Below the pieces are notes generated by a model. The model was not told the origin of the DNA. It saw only the letters and a program-made list of their open reading frames with translations, and did not search any database. A stretch of DNA of 64,000 nucleotides, from assembly GCA_041504365.1 (NCBI GenBank), contig CP167917.1, positions 4,216,001-4,280,000 of the forward strand. Direction: 5' to 3'. The DNA comes from Dryocola sp. LX212. GTDB taxonomy: Bacteria > Pseudomonadota > Gammaproteobacteria > Enterobacterales > Enterobacteriaceae. Of this stretch, positions 8,991-18,222 are shown piece after piece. The position numbers and the translations under genes are program-made. The first letter of the stretch is position 1, and the number at the start of each line of letters is the position of its first letter.

Positions 8991-9554
8991 CTACTGATAG
9001 GTAATCACCAGCGTGCCGCTGCCGTTAAACGCCCCCGGTTTTAAGGTTGCGATATTCTCGGCAACCGGCACCGCGTACAGCGCAGGCCCGCTGCCCGGGC
9101 CGTTCCAGGTAAAATTCACGTATCTGGCTACGCCATCTCCTGCCGGAATGACCGTATTGTCGTTATAAATCCGGATCCCCAGCCCGGCTTTGTCGGTGCC
9201 GAGCAGCCCGCTGCCGAAGGCTGCCGGCCTGCCGGTAATGGCGAGCTTGAGCTTTGTATCCTTCAGGGACGTACAGCTCAGGGCGTAGGCCAGCTGCGTT
9301 TTCTTATAGCTGCTGCCGTCAATTTCGCGGATAAATACCTCTTCACCAAAATCCACGTCAATGCGGTTATTGCCGTTCACGGTACACTCCGGCGCCTCCA
9401 CCAGAACACCCGATACGGTGACCGTGGTGGTGTCGCCTTCGGCCGCCGCCCGCGCGGGCGTCGACTGAAAGGCAGCCAGCAGGGGTAACGCCAGCAGCAG
9501 GCGGAACGCCTGAACGGAAGGGCTCTTCACGGGCTTCTCCTTTATATCCGGCAT
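8991..9554 (-). CDS. Minor fimbrial subunit (MrpE-like position)
   Basis: The product has 187 residues: a cytoplasmic run MPDIKEKPVKSPS, a hydrophobic signal segment ending TPARA, then GVLVEAPECTVNGNNRIDVDFGEE and partner cysteine ALSCTSL, closing GSGTLVITYQ. Its ATG overlaps the stop of the second chaperone gene by one base (TAATG), so translation is probably coupled. Confidence 0.85.
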   Translation of the reverse strand: MPDIKEKPVKSPSVQAFRLLLALPLLAAFQSTPARAAAEGDTTTVTVSGVLVEAPECTVNGNNRIDVDFGEEVFIREIDGSSYKKTQLAYALSCTSLKDTKLKLAITGRPAAFGSGLLGTDKAGLGIRIYNDNTVIPAGDGVARYVNFTWNGPGSGPALYAVPVAENIATLKPGAFNGSGTLVITYQ

Positions 9555-10321
9555 TAAGGGTTTCCCTCCTGCACCGCCACCTTCCCGGCCTGACAGACGT
9601 TGCCGGTACAGCTGAACGGCAGCAGGCGCTGGCTGCCGTAGTCATTGACGAAGACCAGCACCGGCGAAGTGCCGTATTTCGCGGCCGCCACCGGCAGGGA
9701 CAGCGTTCCCTTCGGGGCCACCATCACCGGCTCAAACCCCTCCAGCCCTGCCGCCTTCAGGCTGCTGCGCCCTTCCACAAAGGTGAAGTGATACGGCGTA
9801 GGGTTGTGGACGATAAATCTGCCCCCTTCGCGGCGCAGCGTCAGCGTTTCCGTGCCCGGCACCGTGTCCGCCATCGGGTCAACCTTCAGCGCCTTTGGCC
9901 GGTAGAAAACCTTCAGCCGGGACTGCATGGCCAGCATCAGGACGTTCGGCCTGTCCGACTTCGGCGGGATTTCCCGCAGGTTAAACCAGAAGACGCTCTC
10001 CCGATCCTGCGGCAGGGCAGGCGTACCCGGTACCGCCTGGAGCCTGACCCGCGTTTTCCCTCCCGCCTCTACCCGCTGGACCGGCGGCAGGACCATAAGA
10101 GGCCCCGTCAGTTTCTTTTCCTGCTCGTCATCCAGCCACGCCTGGGCGAGGTAGGGGTCCCGTTCGTTGCGGTTGGTCACGTTGACGCTGATCGACTTAT
10201 CCCCTTCATTAAATATCAGCCGCGAACGGTCCACCGTCAGGGCGGCCTGCGAACTCATCGCTGCCAGTCCGCTCAGGACGGGCAGCAGAATGCTGAATAG
10301 TGCTGTCGTGCGTATGTTCAT
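9554..10321 (-). CDS. Second periplasmic fimbrial chaperone
   Basis: The product has 255 residues from the ATG at 10321. It is a PapD-like two-domain chaperone: ALTVDRSRLIFNEGDKSISV gives the conserved G1/A1 arginine, PQDRESVFWFNLREIPPKS is the family signature, and RLKVFYRPKAL supplies the F1-G1 lysine. The protein carries a FGL/FGS-type G1 strand but I did not settle the subclass. It is the second chaperone gene in the cluster. It probably serves the three minor subunits and the adhesins coded after it (inference). Confidence 0.9.
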   Translation of the reverse strand: MNIRTTALFSILLPVLSGLAAMSSQAALTVDRSRLIFNEGDKSISVNVTNRNERDPYLAQAWLDDEQEKKLTGPLMVLPPVQRVEAGGKTRVRLQAVPGTPALPQDRESVFWFNLREIPPKSDRPNVLMLAMQSRLKVFYRPKALKVDPMADTVPGTETLTLRREGGRFIVHNPTPYHFTFVEGRSSLKAAGLEGFEPVMVAPKGTLSLPVAAAKYGTSPVLVFVNDYGSQRLLPFSCTGNVCQAGKVAVQEGNP

Positions 10322-10406
10322 GCTGCTCACTCTGCAAATTCACTGTTATGGGATCGCCTTCGGGGGGCGCCTGCCGCACGTTATGTCACTTTTCCATGTA
10401 CTGCTT

Positions 10407-10928
10407 TTAGTCATACCGCAGCGCAAAGATCACCACCGAACTGAACTCTCCCTCCCCGACGTGCCGCCCGGCCGTCGACTGCACCCGCGTCTGCCAGGTC
10501 AGCGTGTTGTCTCCTTCCGTCAGCGTCACCGCCTGCTGCTCGCCGTCCGGCGTCACCGCGCGACCTTCGCTGTCCGCAATCGCAAGGGCTATTCCCCTGG
10601 CGCTGCCGCTCACCCTGAACAGCGTCGGCTCAGACGCGTCTTTCTCGCCGCTGAACGTAAACGAAACCTGCGATCCCAGCGAGAGGTCGCACTCCTTCAG
10701 GTGCACATGGAAGGTCTTCGGCACCGTCTGCACCGCGTCAATAAACGTCTTCGACGGGATCGCGCCAAACTCCACCGTCTGCGCTTCCGAGTCGGTTTCC
10801 ACCCGGCACGGGTCGGCGACCAGCGCACCGCTGAATTCAACGTTCGTGTCCGCCATGGCCCAGGCAGCGAAGAGCGCGATACCCGGCAGCAGCACCGCCG
10901 CCTGACGGCGTAAAAACGTGCGTTTCAT
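10407..10928 (-). CDS. Fimbrial subunit Y
   Basis: The product has 173 residues if started at MKRTFLRRQAAV, whose ATG overlaps the stop of the preceding subunit gene by one base. A longer reading exists but lacks support. Signal peptide ends AMA; DTNVEFSGALVADPCRVE and HLKECDLS hold the disulfide cysteines; the C-terminus is GEFSSVVIFALRYD. It resembles the MrpB-like subunit at 15098-15634 more than the small subunits downstream. Confidence 0.82.
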   Translation of the reverse strand: MKRTFLRRQAAVLLPGIALFAAWAMADTNVEFSGALVADPCRVETDSEAQTVEFGAIPSKTFIDAVQTVPKTFHVHLKECDLSLGSQVSFTFSGEKDASEPTLFRVSGSARGIALAIADSEGRAVTPDGEQQAVTLTEGDNTLTWQTRVQSTAGRHVGEGEFSSVVIFALRYD

Positions 10929-11572
10929 TATTCGTACTCCAGGCCAATCTGCACCACCGAGGTCCACTCCCCGGCCCGCAGCGGCGCGGCATTGCGCAAC
11001 AGCTGGGCCTTCAGCGGCAGAACGTTACGCCCCGGGTACAGCGGCAGCGGGCGGGCAGAGACGCCCGGCGACATCAGCTCCCCGTCCGGCGCTTCCAGGC
11101 GCAACGACACCCCCAAAGCGCTGCCGTGCACCTGGAAAAAGCGGCTGTCATGCGGATCGGCCTTACCCGTTACCGTCATGCGCACCGCGTCCTGCCCTGA
11201 AAGCCACAGCCCGCCACGCAGCGTCTGCAGATCGTCCAGGGCATGGTTGCCCCCCGGACAGCCGTCCAGCACCACGTGCACCGTGACCGGCACCGTCATA
11301 TCGCCGGTATGCATCAGTGACGGGAGGGCCGTGCGCCCCAGGCTAATCTCCTGCTCCTGCGACTCCGGCGTCAGCACGCACGGCGCGCTGACCAGGCTGC
11401 CGGAGACGTGAAGCTCACCGTTGAGGCCGTCCACATGCCAGTTATCGGTGCGCGCGCTGACGCTGAGGGAAGCCATCAGCAGCGGCAGGGCGGCGGCCAG
11501 AAAGGCCAGCCACAGCATCACCGTCACGTGCCGCTCGCCCCGCGTTGCCCTGACGTCTTCCTTTTTCATCAT
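10928..11572 (-). CDS. Fimbrial subunit X
   Basis: The product has 214 residues from the ATG at 11572, one base after the chaperone stop; the open frame extends upstream inside the chaperone gene, which is not plausible. The hydrophobic segment MLWLAFLAAALPLLMASLSVSA is a signal peptide preceded by a charged run. Pilin marks are GSLVSAPCVLTPESQEQEISLG, a second cysteine in LDGCPGG and C-terminal GEWTSVVQIGLEYE. It sits with subunit Y between the two chaperone genes, an arrangement not found in the basic mrp layout. Confidence 0.82.
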   Translation of the reverse strand: MMKKEDVRATRGERHVTVMLWLAFLAAALPLLMASLSVSARTDNWHVDGLNGELHVSGSLVSAPCVLTPESQEQEISLGRTALPSLMHTGDMTVPVTVHVVLDGCPGGNHALDDLQTLRGGLWLSGQDAVRMTVTGKADPHDSRFFQVHGSALGVSLRLEAPDGELMSPGVSARPLPLYPGRNVLPLKAQLLRNAAPLRAGEWTSVVQIGLEYE

Positions 11573-11573
11573 T

Positions 11574-12368
11574 TCAGCGGTCCCGTGTGGCGGCAGGATC
11601 CGCCCGACATACCGTCCCCTGACAGACGAACGGCAGTACCGGCTTTCCGCCAAAATCATTGATGGTGATAAGGTGCGGCTGCGCGAACACCTGGCTGCGT
11701 ACCGTTGCGCTGGATTTTGGCGCAATCATCACCGTCTTAAAGTCCTTCGCGACCGACTGCTTCAGCCCGCCGGTGATGCCCAGAACCGTCATGTAATAGG
11801 GCGTGGGGTTCTCTACCCGGAAACCGTCGCTCACCTTATGCAGGATGAGCCTGTCGTCCTGACGGCTGAAGCGCGCGGGCGTGATGGCGGCCGGGCGGTA
11901 AAACAGCTTTATTTTGGTCTGCAGCGCCAGCTGCAGAACGTTGGGACGGTCGCTCTTGGGCGGCACTTCACGCACGCTGAAATAGAACAGGCTCTCCCGA
12001 TCCTGCGGCAGGCTGGCCGCCGACGGCAGGGCCCTGACCCTGACAACGCTCTTCTGCCCCGGCTCCAGCCGCTGCATGGGAGGCGACACCATCAGGTAAT
12101 CCTTCAGGGGGTTGCCCTGGGCATCCTCCAGCCACGCCTGGGCCAGGTAGGGTTTCTGGCTGCTGTCGTTGCTGATGTTCATCACCAGCCCCTTGTCTGC
12201 ACCGGGATAAATTGCCCGGGTGCGATCCAGAGCGATGGCGCTCTGCGCCGCCGGACTCAGCCCGACGCACAGCACGCATGCGGCCAGTCGTAACGCTACG
12301 CCTTTTAACACCGTGTCACGGTGCGTTACGTCCGCACGCCGTTGTCTCATTTTTTCTTGTTGCATCAT
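11574..12368 (-). CDS. First periplasmic fimbrial chaperone
   Basis: The product has 264 residues from the ATG at 12368. A charged N-terminus and a signal segment ending AAQSA lead into AIALDRTRAIYPGADKGLVM, then PQDRESLFYFSVREVPPKS (chaperone signature) and KIKLFYRPAAI (lysine of the carboxylate anchor). It lies 30 bp from the usher gene, as papD-type genes do. It shares the same domain plan with the second chaperone but is only moderately similar, so the two are not a recent copy. Confidence 0.92.
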   Translation of the reverse strand: MMQQEKMRQRRADVTHRDTVLKGVALRLAACVLCVGLSPAAQSAIALDRTRAIYPGADKGLVMNISNDSSQKPYLAQAWLEDAQGNPLKDYLMVSPPMQRLEPGQKSVVRVRALPSAASLPQDRESLFYFSVREVPPKSDRPNVLQLALQTKIKLFYRPAAITPARFSRQDDRLILHKVSDGFRVENPTPYYMTVLGITGGLKQSVAKDFKTVMIAPKSSATVRSQVFAQPHLITINDFGGKPVLPFVCQGTVCRADPAATRDR

Positions 12369-12398
12369 GGTCAAAGTCCACTCTCTTTCGCGTTATGT

Positions 12399-14918
12399 TT
12401 ATTCACTCGCCCTGTCGGCCTGCGCGGTCACCCTGCGGCACGGCAGCAGAAGCTGACCGGCGGTCAGGGTATCCGGCAGCGTGGTCATGCACTGCACCCT
12501 GCCGTCCCAGTACACGTCCAGGCGCTCGCCGGGGTTGACCCCGGATATCCACGCCAGGCCGGCGTCGCTGAGCATGCCCACTTCACGCGCCTTCGCATTA
12601 CGCACGCTGGCGCCAAAAGGCGGGTGCGTACCGTCCGCCATCGCCAGAATGCCCACGACCTTGCTCCCCTTCAGGACGTCAAAGTGGCGGAAACCGATAG
12701 CCCCCTCCGTGAGGGCGGCTTCGGCCACCGGCGAGCCGCTGACCTCAATGTCTTCCGGGAGTCGGTTGACATCCACGCTGGTTGTTGAACGGTAATAGCT
12801 GGGTACGGACGGCTCCACGGCAATGCCGAACAGGTTGGTGCTGCCGTTTCGCCCGACCGGTACCCCGGACACGCCGTCGGCGCTGACCAGCATCCGGGTC
12901 CCGCCCGGGGTGCCGCCGCCGTGCAGCGCGGCCCCTTTCAGGGTCGCGGTGGCCCCGCCGCTCAGCGACAAGCCGAGGGAGGTGTAGCCTTTTTCCTGCC
13001 AGCCAAAATTGCCCGTCACGTCCGCAAGGTTGCCGCTGTGGCTGTACAGGCCGCTGGCCTGCGTGGTCATGCGTTCACCTTTATCGTTGCGGGTGCCGCC
13101 GCTTAAGCGGTAGTTGTCGCCGTTGTCCAGGCGCTGGTACCAGCCGGCCGTCTGGCTGAAGCTGTCCCTGCTCCAGTTACCGTTGTAGCTGGCGGTACCG
13201 CGGCCCAGCGGCAGGCTCAGGCTCAGCCAGGCCGTATCATCCCGCCGGCCGTTATACTCGCTGCGGCTTGCCGACAGCGAGAAGGAGGCATTGCGCCAGT
13301 CGCCCAAATCGAAATAACGGCTGATGGACAGGCTGTGCCGGTTTGATTCCGGGCGGTTCCAGTAGGTCTGGTGCGACCAGCTCAGGTAGGCCGACAGCCG
13401 CAGGTCCGTGAAGCTCTTGCTGGCCGTGATCGTGTACAGCTCCTTGCTGTTACCGAGGCTGCCGTCGCGATAGCGGTTGTCCAGATATTCGGACATGGTC
13501 AGATAGTTTCGGTCCGAAAAGCGGTAGCCCGCAAACGTCAGGTCGCTGTTGATTTCGTCGAAACGTTTGGAGTAGCTCACCCGGTACGAACGTCCCTGCA
13601 GCGAACCTTCGCCGGGCAGGCGCGCCACCGACTGGGTGACGTCCGCCGACAGGGCGCCAAACTGATACAGATCCCGTCCGACCCCCAGCGCCATGCTGCT
13701 GTAGTCCTGCGCCAGAATGCCCCCGCCGTACAGCGACCAGCTGTTGCTGATCCCCCAGGACACCTCGCCGGTGCCGAAGACCGGCCCCTCAACGCGGTGG
13801 CCGTAATCGGAAGGTCGCCCGGCCGCCAGGCGATAACGCACCTGTCCCGGGCGGGTCAGATAAGGAATGGTGGCGGTGGTGACTGTGAAGGCCTGTACGC
13901 TGCCGTCCTGCTCCTCCACCCGCACGTCAAGCTCCCCGCTGACCGCGCTGCTCAGCTCCTGAATGCGGAACGGACCGGCCGCCACCGTGGTTTCATGGAT
14001 CACGCGCCCCTGCTGGCTGACCGTCACCTTCGCGTTGGTCCGGGCTATGCCGCTGACTTCCGGCGCATAGCCGCGCAGCTTAGGCGGAAGCTGGCTTTCA
14101 TCACTGACCAGCGACGCGCCGGTAAACCGCCAGGCGTCAAACAGATCCGACTGCAGGTAATCTTCCCCGACCGTCATTTTGGCCATCAGACCCGGCAGCG
14201 CGCGGTAGGCGTAGATCCGGCTCCAGTCAAAATTACGTCTGGAGCCCTGATAACCGGTGGTGTGGCTGTAGCTGCCCTGCCAGTCGCCGCGCAGACGCCA
14301 CGGCCCCAGGTTGGCCCCGGCCGTGCCGCTGGCACTGGCGCTCTGCGAAGACTTACTCTGTTCAGAACGGGTTGCCGTCGCGTTTACGTTGTAATCCAGC
14401 AGCAGTCCGGGAATGCCCTCTTCCCAGCGGGACGGCGGCAGCCAGGTCGCATCCTGGTATTCCAGCCAGGCCTGGGGAACAGAGACAGCCAGCGTGGAGT
14501 CCGGCAGGTTGCCCTGCAGCAGCACCCCGTCGAGGGCTGAAAAGTCCGCGCAGCGTCCGTCCTCGCTGAATAACACCCGGGCCAGCGCGTCCGGACGCAG
14601 CCCCAGCATCGCCACCTGGTCACGGGTCAGACAGGCGCGGCTGAGGGGGCTTCCTCCTTCATTCGCCGGCGGCGTTTCTATGAAGTGGATTTCCTGCTCA
14701 GAAATCTTCTGCCCGTTAAGCTTGATTCCCAGAATATAGGTGCCGGGCATAATGTAGCCGGCCTGTGAAAAACGGGACAAATCAATATTATTTCGATCTT
14801 CCGCACTGAGAATATCGGTATTAAACTCTACGGCAAATGCGCGAAGGGAATAGCCCTGCAGGAGTACGGAAATACAGACTCCAAGCACGGTGCGCTTAAA
14901 TAACAGTGATTTATCCAT
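12399..14918 (-). CDS. Fimbrial outer-membrane usher
   Basis: The product has 839 residues from MDKSLLFKRT. Order of parts: signal peptide; usher N-domain (FNTDILSAEDRNNIDLSRFSQAG); 24-stranded barrel with plug; C-terminal domains with the family block SYYRSTTSVDVNRLPEDIEV and the terminal cysteine pair in VQCMTTLPDTLTAGQLLLPC. It forms the outer-membrane assembly and secretion channel for the pilus. High GC gives long spurious antisense frames across this gene. The next upstream gene is a pilin, 179 bp away. Confidence 0.95.
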   Translation of the reverse strand: MDKSLLFKRTVLGVCISVLLQGYSLRAFAVEFNTDILSAEDRNNIDLSRFSQAGYIMPGTYILGIKLNGQKISEQEIHFIETPPANEGGSPLSRACLTRDQVAMLGLRPDALARVLFSEDGRCADFSALDGVLLQGNLPDSTLAVSVPQAWLEYQDATWLPPSRWEEGIPGLLLDYNVNATATRSEQSKSSQSASASGTAGANLGPWRLRGDWQGSYSHTTGYQGSRRNFDWSRIYAYRALPGLMAKMTVGEDYLQSDLFDAWRFTGASLVSDESQLPPKLRGYAPEVSGIARTNAKVTVSQQGRVIHETTVAAGPFRIQELSSAVSGELDVRVEEQDGSVQAFTVTTATIPYLTRPGQVRYRLAAGRPSDYGHRVEGPVFGTGEVSWGISNSWSLYGGGILAQDYSSMALGVGRDLYQFGALSADVTQSVARLPGEGSLQGRSYRVSYSKRFDEINSDLTFAGYRFSDRNYLTMSEYLDNRYRDGSLGNSKELYTITASKSFTDLRLSAYLSWSHQTYWNRPESNRHSLSISRYFDLGDWRNASFSLSASRSEYNGRRDDTAWLSLSLPLGRGTASYNGNWSRDSFSQTAGWYQRLDNGDNYRLSGGTRNDKGERMTTQASGLYSHSGNLADVTGNFGWQEKGYTSLGLSLSGGATATLKGAALHGGGTPGGTRMLVSADGVSGVPVGRNGSTNLFGIAVEPSVPSYYRSTTSVDVNRLPEDIEVSGSPVAEAALTEGAIGFRHFDVLKGSKVVGILAMADGTHPPFGASVRNAKAREVGMLSDAGLAWISGVNPGERLDVYWDGRVQCMTTLPDTLTAGQLLLPCRRVTAQADRASE

Positions 14919-15097
14919 TTTATATATCGTCGCATCCAGCATTCACGTCTGAAACCAGTGTCGGGTGGAGCTAACCACGCTAAATAACACCAGTAATAAA
15001 AAACAGGGTTACGGCTTATGATCCACAGCGCTAATTAAGGCAGACGACCCGGAGAGTCACTTAAAGAGAAATAAATATTACAGAGTATCTATTTCTT

Positions 15098-15634
15098 TTA
15101 TTCATAGGCCACCATAAAACGCAGCGCCGCGGACCATCCCCCTTCCTTTAAAGGCTGACCGTTGCGCACCAGCCGCAGGTGGTAATTGAGTTGGTTATCC
15201 CCTTCCCTGAGGCTGATGGCATTCAGGGCATTTCCGGACACAGCACGCTGGCCGCTGGCATCCGTTAGCTGTAACGCCAGCCCTTCCGCTTCGCCCTCCA
15301 GCGCAAATAACGCATCATTCGTTTCATCCTGCTTTCCGTCGAAGGTAACAACCACGCCCTGCCAGCGCGAACCGTTTTGCTTCTCCAGCTCACAGTTCAC
15401 CAGACGCAGCGAGAAGTCTTTTTCCGGCGCGGACGCGTCAGAATACATATCCCGCGTCGCCTGTGGCGCAAACACAATCTCCTGCCAGACATCGTCGGTA
15501 TGCAGACTGCATGCCGACTCCTGCACCTGACCGTTCATCTGTACCCGCCCGTGTCCCCTGTCACTCCACTGGCCCAAAGCGCCGGCGCTGAAGCCAAGCA
15601 GGAGTACCGCAGGGTAAATACAGCGTAACCGCAT
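15098..15634 (-). CDS. Fimbrial subunit B (MrpB-like, possible terminator/anchor subunit)
   Basis: The product has 178 residues with signal peptide ending ALG, GQVQESACSLHTDDVWQEIVF, cysteine in LVNCELE and C-terminus GGWSAALRFMVAYE. It comes directly after the major subunit gene and before the usher, where PapH/MrpB-type anchoring subunits are found. The anchor role is inferred from position only. Confidence 0.82.
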   Translation of the reverse strand: MRLRCIYPAVLLLGFSAGALGQWSDRGHGRVQMNGQVQESACSLHTDDVWQEIVFAPQATRDMYSDASAPEKDFSLRLVNCELEKQNGSRWQGVVVTFDGKQDETNDALFALEGEAEGLALQLTDASGQRAVSGNALNAISLREGDNQLNYHLRLVRNGQPLKEGGWSAALRFMVAYE

Positions 15635-15652
15635 CGCATCTCTCCGTCCTGA

Positions 15653-15674
15653 ACCCCGGGCTGACGCCCGGGGT
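15653..15674 (-). other. GC-rich hairpin after the major pilin gene
   Basis: Perfect 9-bp stem ACCCCGGGC/GCCCGGGGT with a 4-nt loop, 23 bp after the major subunit stop. No U-run follows, so it is more likely an mRNA 3'-stabilising or attenuating structure than a full terminator. Confidence 0.6.
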
Positions 15675-15696
15675 GGTCTTCAGGTCTGTCCCGTAA

Positions 15697-16275
15697 TTAT
15701 TCGTAGGCCAGGGTGAAGTCAGCGATAGACTGGAAGTCACCGGTCTGAATGGTTTGACCCAGACCCTGCAGGTACGCGGAGAAACCGAGGGTGTTATCAC
15801 CTTCAATCAGTTCACGGGCTGCAGAAGTGCCGCCTACCGGGATCTTGTTGCTTGCGCCATCAGTGATAACCACACCTGCGCCGGAGGCGGTACCAGTGAT
15901 ACCAAACCAGGTGTTATCGTCAGCCACGGCCGGAGAACCACCGAAGGTAACTTTTACGGAAGGTGCGGTAGTAACCGGAGTTTCCGCGCCCGGATTTTCT
16001 GGATCGGTTACAGTCGTTTCGGTGAGGCTGCAGTTTTTCAGCAGGATCTGGAAGCTCTGAGGCGTAGAAGTGCCGTTATTTTCCAGCTGAGATTTAGCAA
16101 CCTGACCCAGGTTTACTTCCTGATCGGAAGACTCAGGGTCAATAGAGCATGGCGCATCAATAATAGAACCGGTAAAGGTAACCTTGCCGCTGCCTGCGTC
16201 AGCTGCTGCCTGAGCACCCGCAGCAGACATACCCATAGCAATAACAAATACAGAGGCCAGTTTATTCAGTTTCAT
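15697..16275 (-). CDS. Major fimbrial subunit (type 1/MrpA-like pilin)
   Basis: The product has 192 residues with signal peptide MKLNKLASVFVIAMGMSAAGAQA. Typical pilin features follow: GKVTFTGSIIDAPCSIDPESSDQEVNLGQV, partner cysteine in LLKNCSLTE, and C-terminal GDFQSIADFTLAYE with the penultimate tyrosine. It is the first structural gene and has the least GC-biased, most expression-adapted codons of the cluster, as expected for the shaft protein. An AAGGAAAA Shine-Dalgarno sequence precedes the ATG. Confidence 0.93.
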   Translation of the reverse strand: MKLNKLASVFVIAMGMSAAGAQAAADAGSGKVTFTGSIIDAPCSIDPESSDQEVNLGQVAKSQLENNGTSTPQSFQILLKNCSLTETTVTDPENPGAETPVTTAPSVKVTFGGSPAVADDNTWFGITGTASGAGVVITDGASNKIPVGGTSAARELIEGDNTLGFSAYLQGLGQTIQTGDFQSIADFTLAYE

Positions 16276-16361
16276 TAAATTTTCCTTAATTCAAATAATA
16301 TAAAATTCCATGTAAATACATGGCGTACGGCATTGCAAATTCGCTGACACTTGCAGCGGCT

Positions 16362-16973
16362 TCACATCTTTTCATTACAAAGCGTTGCTGGTGCAGCTTG
16401 CTTGTAATAAATCATCAAAAACTTATAGAACTCTATTTTGTTATCACAGCCAATCTTGCGCATAATATTTCTGATGTAGGCGCTTACCGACTTTACATTT
16501 ATACCCAGGTTAAGCCCAATAAATTTGGATGGATAACCTTTAGCTATGTAATAACAGACACGCTTTTCTTTCCTGGTTAAGGATTGGATTTGCATTTGTT
16601 TACCGTTAATGAGCTGTAAACTTCTGGTATACAAACCATGCAGCTTTTTATCTGCTATCACTTCAATGAAGTCATGCTTACATGAAGCCAGGTCCATGAA
16701 AATCACATTATCTTTTTTAACTATCGATAAACCAATAGCGCCTAACATGTCATTATCAGCAATGATGACGGCATGACTGCTGCTGCCTCTCTCATTAATT
16801 TCTTTTGAGATATAGTGTACGCTACTGATGGAGTAATCTGCGCTCTCACAAGTGAAGTTCAGCGCATCACTTTTATTCGTACGCTCAAGCAAAGAACGAA
16901 ATCCATTCACAAAAAAAATATTATCTGTCACGATATAGATGTATACATCATTCTTTGTAGTTGCCATCGCCAT
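16362..16973 (-). CDS. LuxR-type helix-turn-helix regulator upstream of the fimbrial genes
   Basis: The start is uncertain: ATGs at 16967, 16973 and 16994 and a longer frame to 17108 are all open; 16973 has GAGTGGG just upstream. The C-terminal part shows SLTRKEKRVCYYIAKGYPSKFIGLNLGINVKSVSAYIRNIMRKIG, a LuxR/GerE DNA-binding helix-turn-helix. The N-terminal part is a degenerate receiver-like fold (VYIYIVTDNIFFVNGFRSLL) with no clear phospho-acceptor. It is very AT-rich and reads in the same direction as the pilin gene 86 bp downstream, so it may be the first gene of that unit and control it (inference). Confidence 0.8.
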   Translation of the reverse strand: MAMATTKNDVYIYIVTDNIFFVNGFRSLLERTNKSDALNFTCESADYSISSVHYISKEINERGSSSHAVIIADNDMLGAIGLSIVKKDNVIFMDLASCKHDFIEVIADKKLHGLYTRSLQLINGKQMQIQSLTRKEKRVCYYIAKGYPSKFIGLNLGINVKSVSAYIRNIMRKIGCDNKIEFYKFLMIYYKQAAPATLCNEKM

Positions 16974-17403
16974 TGACCCACTCAAAATATCCATATTCGG
17001 TGTTACATAGTAGAGATACGCAATCTGCATATAACAAGAATAAAACCTCACTCGTTTCTGGTTGCTAATTATCCATGACAAAGCTAAAACCCAAAAATCA
17101 AATCCCATTAATTAACAAAATAACAAACAAAATGTAACTTTCTTAAATTTCGAATATGGGCATTTAACAAAAAAATAACCAACATGAACTCTTAAATAGC
17201 CCACGATACAATATTAACTCATTGATAAATATGAAATTTAAAACCATCAGCCACCCAGCCCAAATTCAGAATGTAAACATAATGTCAAAAATAAATAGCT
17301 TGTTTTTTGACCACTGCGAATATTCTTAGATGGAACGTGACGGCTTTTAAAGTTATATTAAGCACGGAATTAATGCGCTTTGAGAAATAGCAGGAGGGAG
17401 AAA
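16974..17403. promoter_or_regulatory. AT-rich divergent control region of the two regulators
   Basis: About 430 bp of very AT-rich DNA between two divergent regulator genes. Such composition is typical of H-NS-silenced promoters of acquired genes. I see no convincing invertible element and no perfect operator. Confidence 0.4.
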
Positions 17404-18222
17404 ATGAATTCTGAAGATGAAGTTTTGTATCTTATTGAAGGGATTGTAGAATTTAAGCCGCATGATAATTGCCTGATTTCTTTGACGACAGGGGAAAAGA
17501 AAACGCTACTGGCAGCTGCGTCAAGCTGCCTACATTTATTGTTACAGCATCAAGGAACGCTGGTCACAAAGAAGGCGCTATTCGAAGCAGGCTGGGAAAA
17601 GGATGGGTTGCATGTTACAGACAATACTTTTTATCAAAATGTTTTAACATTAAGACGCTCGTTGAGCTCGCTGGGTATTGAAAGGAATATTATTATTACG
17701 GTTACCCGTAAAGGCCTGATGATTCCAAATGATGTCAACGCAAAGAAGCTGACGGAAGAAAATGCTAGCGCCAGTCCAAAGGAGGATGATCCCCCGCAGT
17801 CTCTTGAAAAGAAATCTCTTTTAAAAGAGGGTATTACACGAAAGCCTAATAAGATAGGTAGCGCAGTTCAGACCTGGTTTAAATTTTGTTTTTTCCTTGC
17901 CATTCTTTTTTTAACGATTTCGGGAGTATACTGCGTAATTAACACTACAGATGAAAATAATTTTTTTGCGGACTATAAGCTTTTCGGGAAGACCAATGGC
18001 TGCATAATTTTCATTAATAACAAACATGATAACATTGAAGAATACCAGCTTTTTACAAAAAACAACCCATTGAACTGTGATTCTCAGAATTACATTTATC
18101 TTACGGTTGTACCTTTTCTGCAGCGAGTGTCGGCGATCCGATGTAAGAAGCCATTATTAAATGAGCCTACAACGCAGTGTGTTTCTGATTACTACCTTTC
18201 AAGGGATGAGAAATTAAAATGA
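17404..18222 (+). CDS. ToxR/CadC-type membrane-bound winged-helix regulator (MarT-like)
   Basis: The product has 272 residues from the ATG at 17404, which has a strong GGAGGGAG upstream; eight more codons are open before it. An OmpR/PhoB-type winged helix fills residues about 10-105 (FEAGWEKDGLHVTDNTFYQNVLTLRRSL). A lysine-rich linker follows, then one membrane segment (WFKFCFFLAILFLTISGVYC) and a periplasmic tail with several cysteines. This is the ToxR plan. Together with the small membrane protein overlapping its end it resembles the Salmonella marT-fidL pair. Control of the neighbouring fimbriae is inferred from position. Confidence 0.85.
   Translation: MNSEDEVLYLIEGIVEFKPHDNCLISLTTGEKKTLLAAASSCLHLLLQHQGTLVTKKALFEAGWEKDGLHVTDNTFYQNVLTLRRSLSSLGIERNIIITVTRKGLMIPNDVNAKKLTEENASASPKEDDPPQSLEKKSLLKEGITRKPNKIGSAVQTWFKFCFFLAILFLTISGVYCVINTTDENNFFADYKLFGKTNGCIIFINNKHDNIEEYQLFTKNNPLNCDSQNYIYLTVVPFLQRVSAIRCKKPLLNEPTTQCVSDYYLSRDEKLK

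Noticed and set aside
13371-14540. 389-codon open frame antisense to the usher gene
   Set aside because: It is a product of high GC and codon bias of the usher; no domain, signal or Shine-Dalgarno support.
16276-17403. Invertible fimbrial promoter switch
   Set aside because: No pair of inverted repeats flanking a promoter and no recombinase gene were seen.
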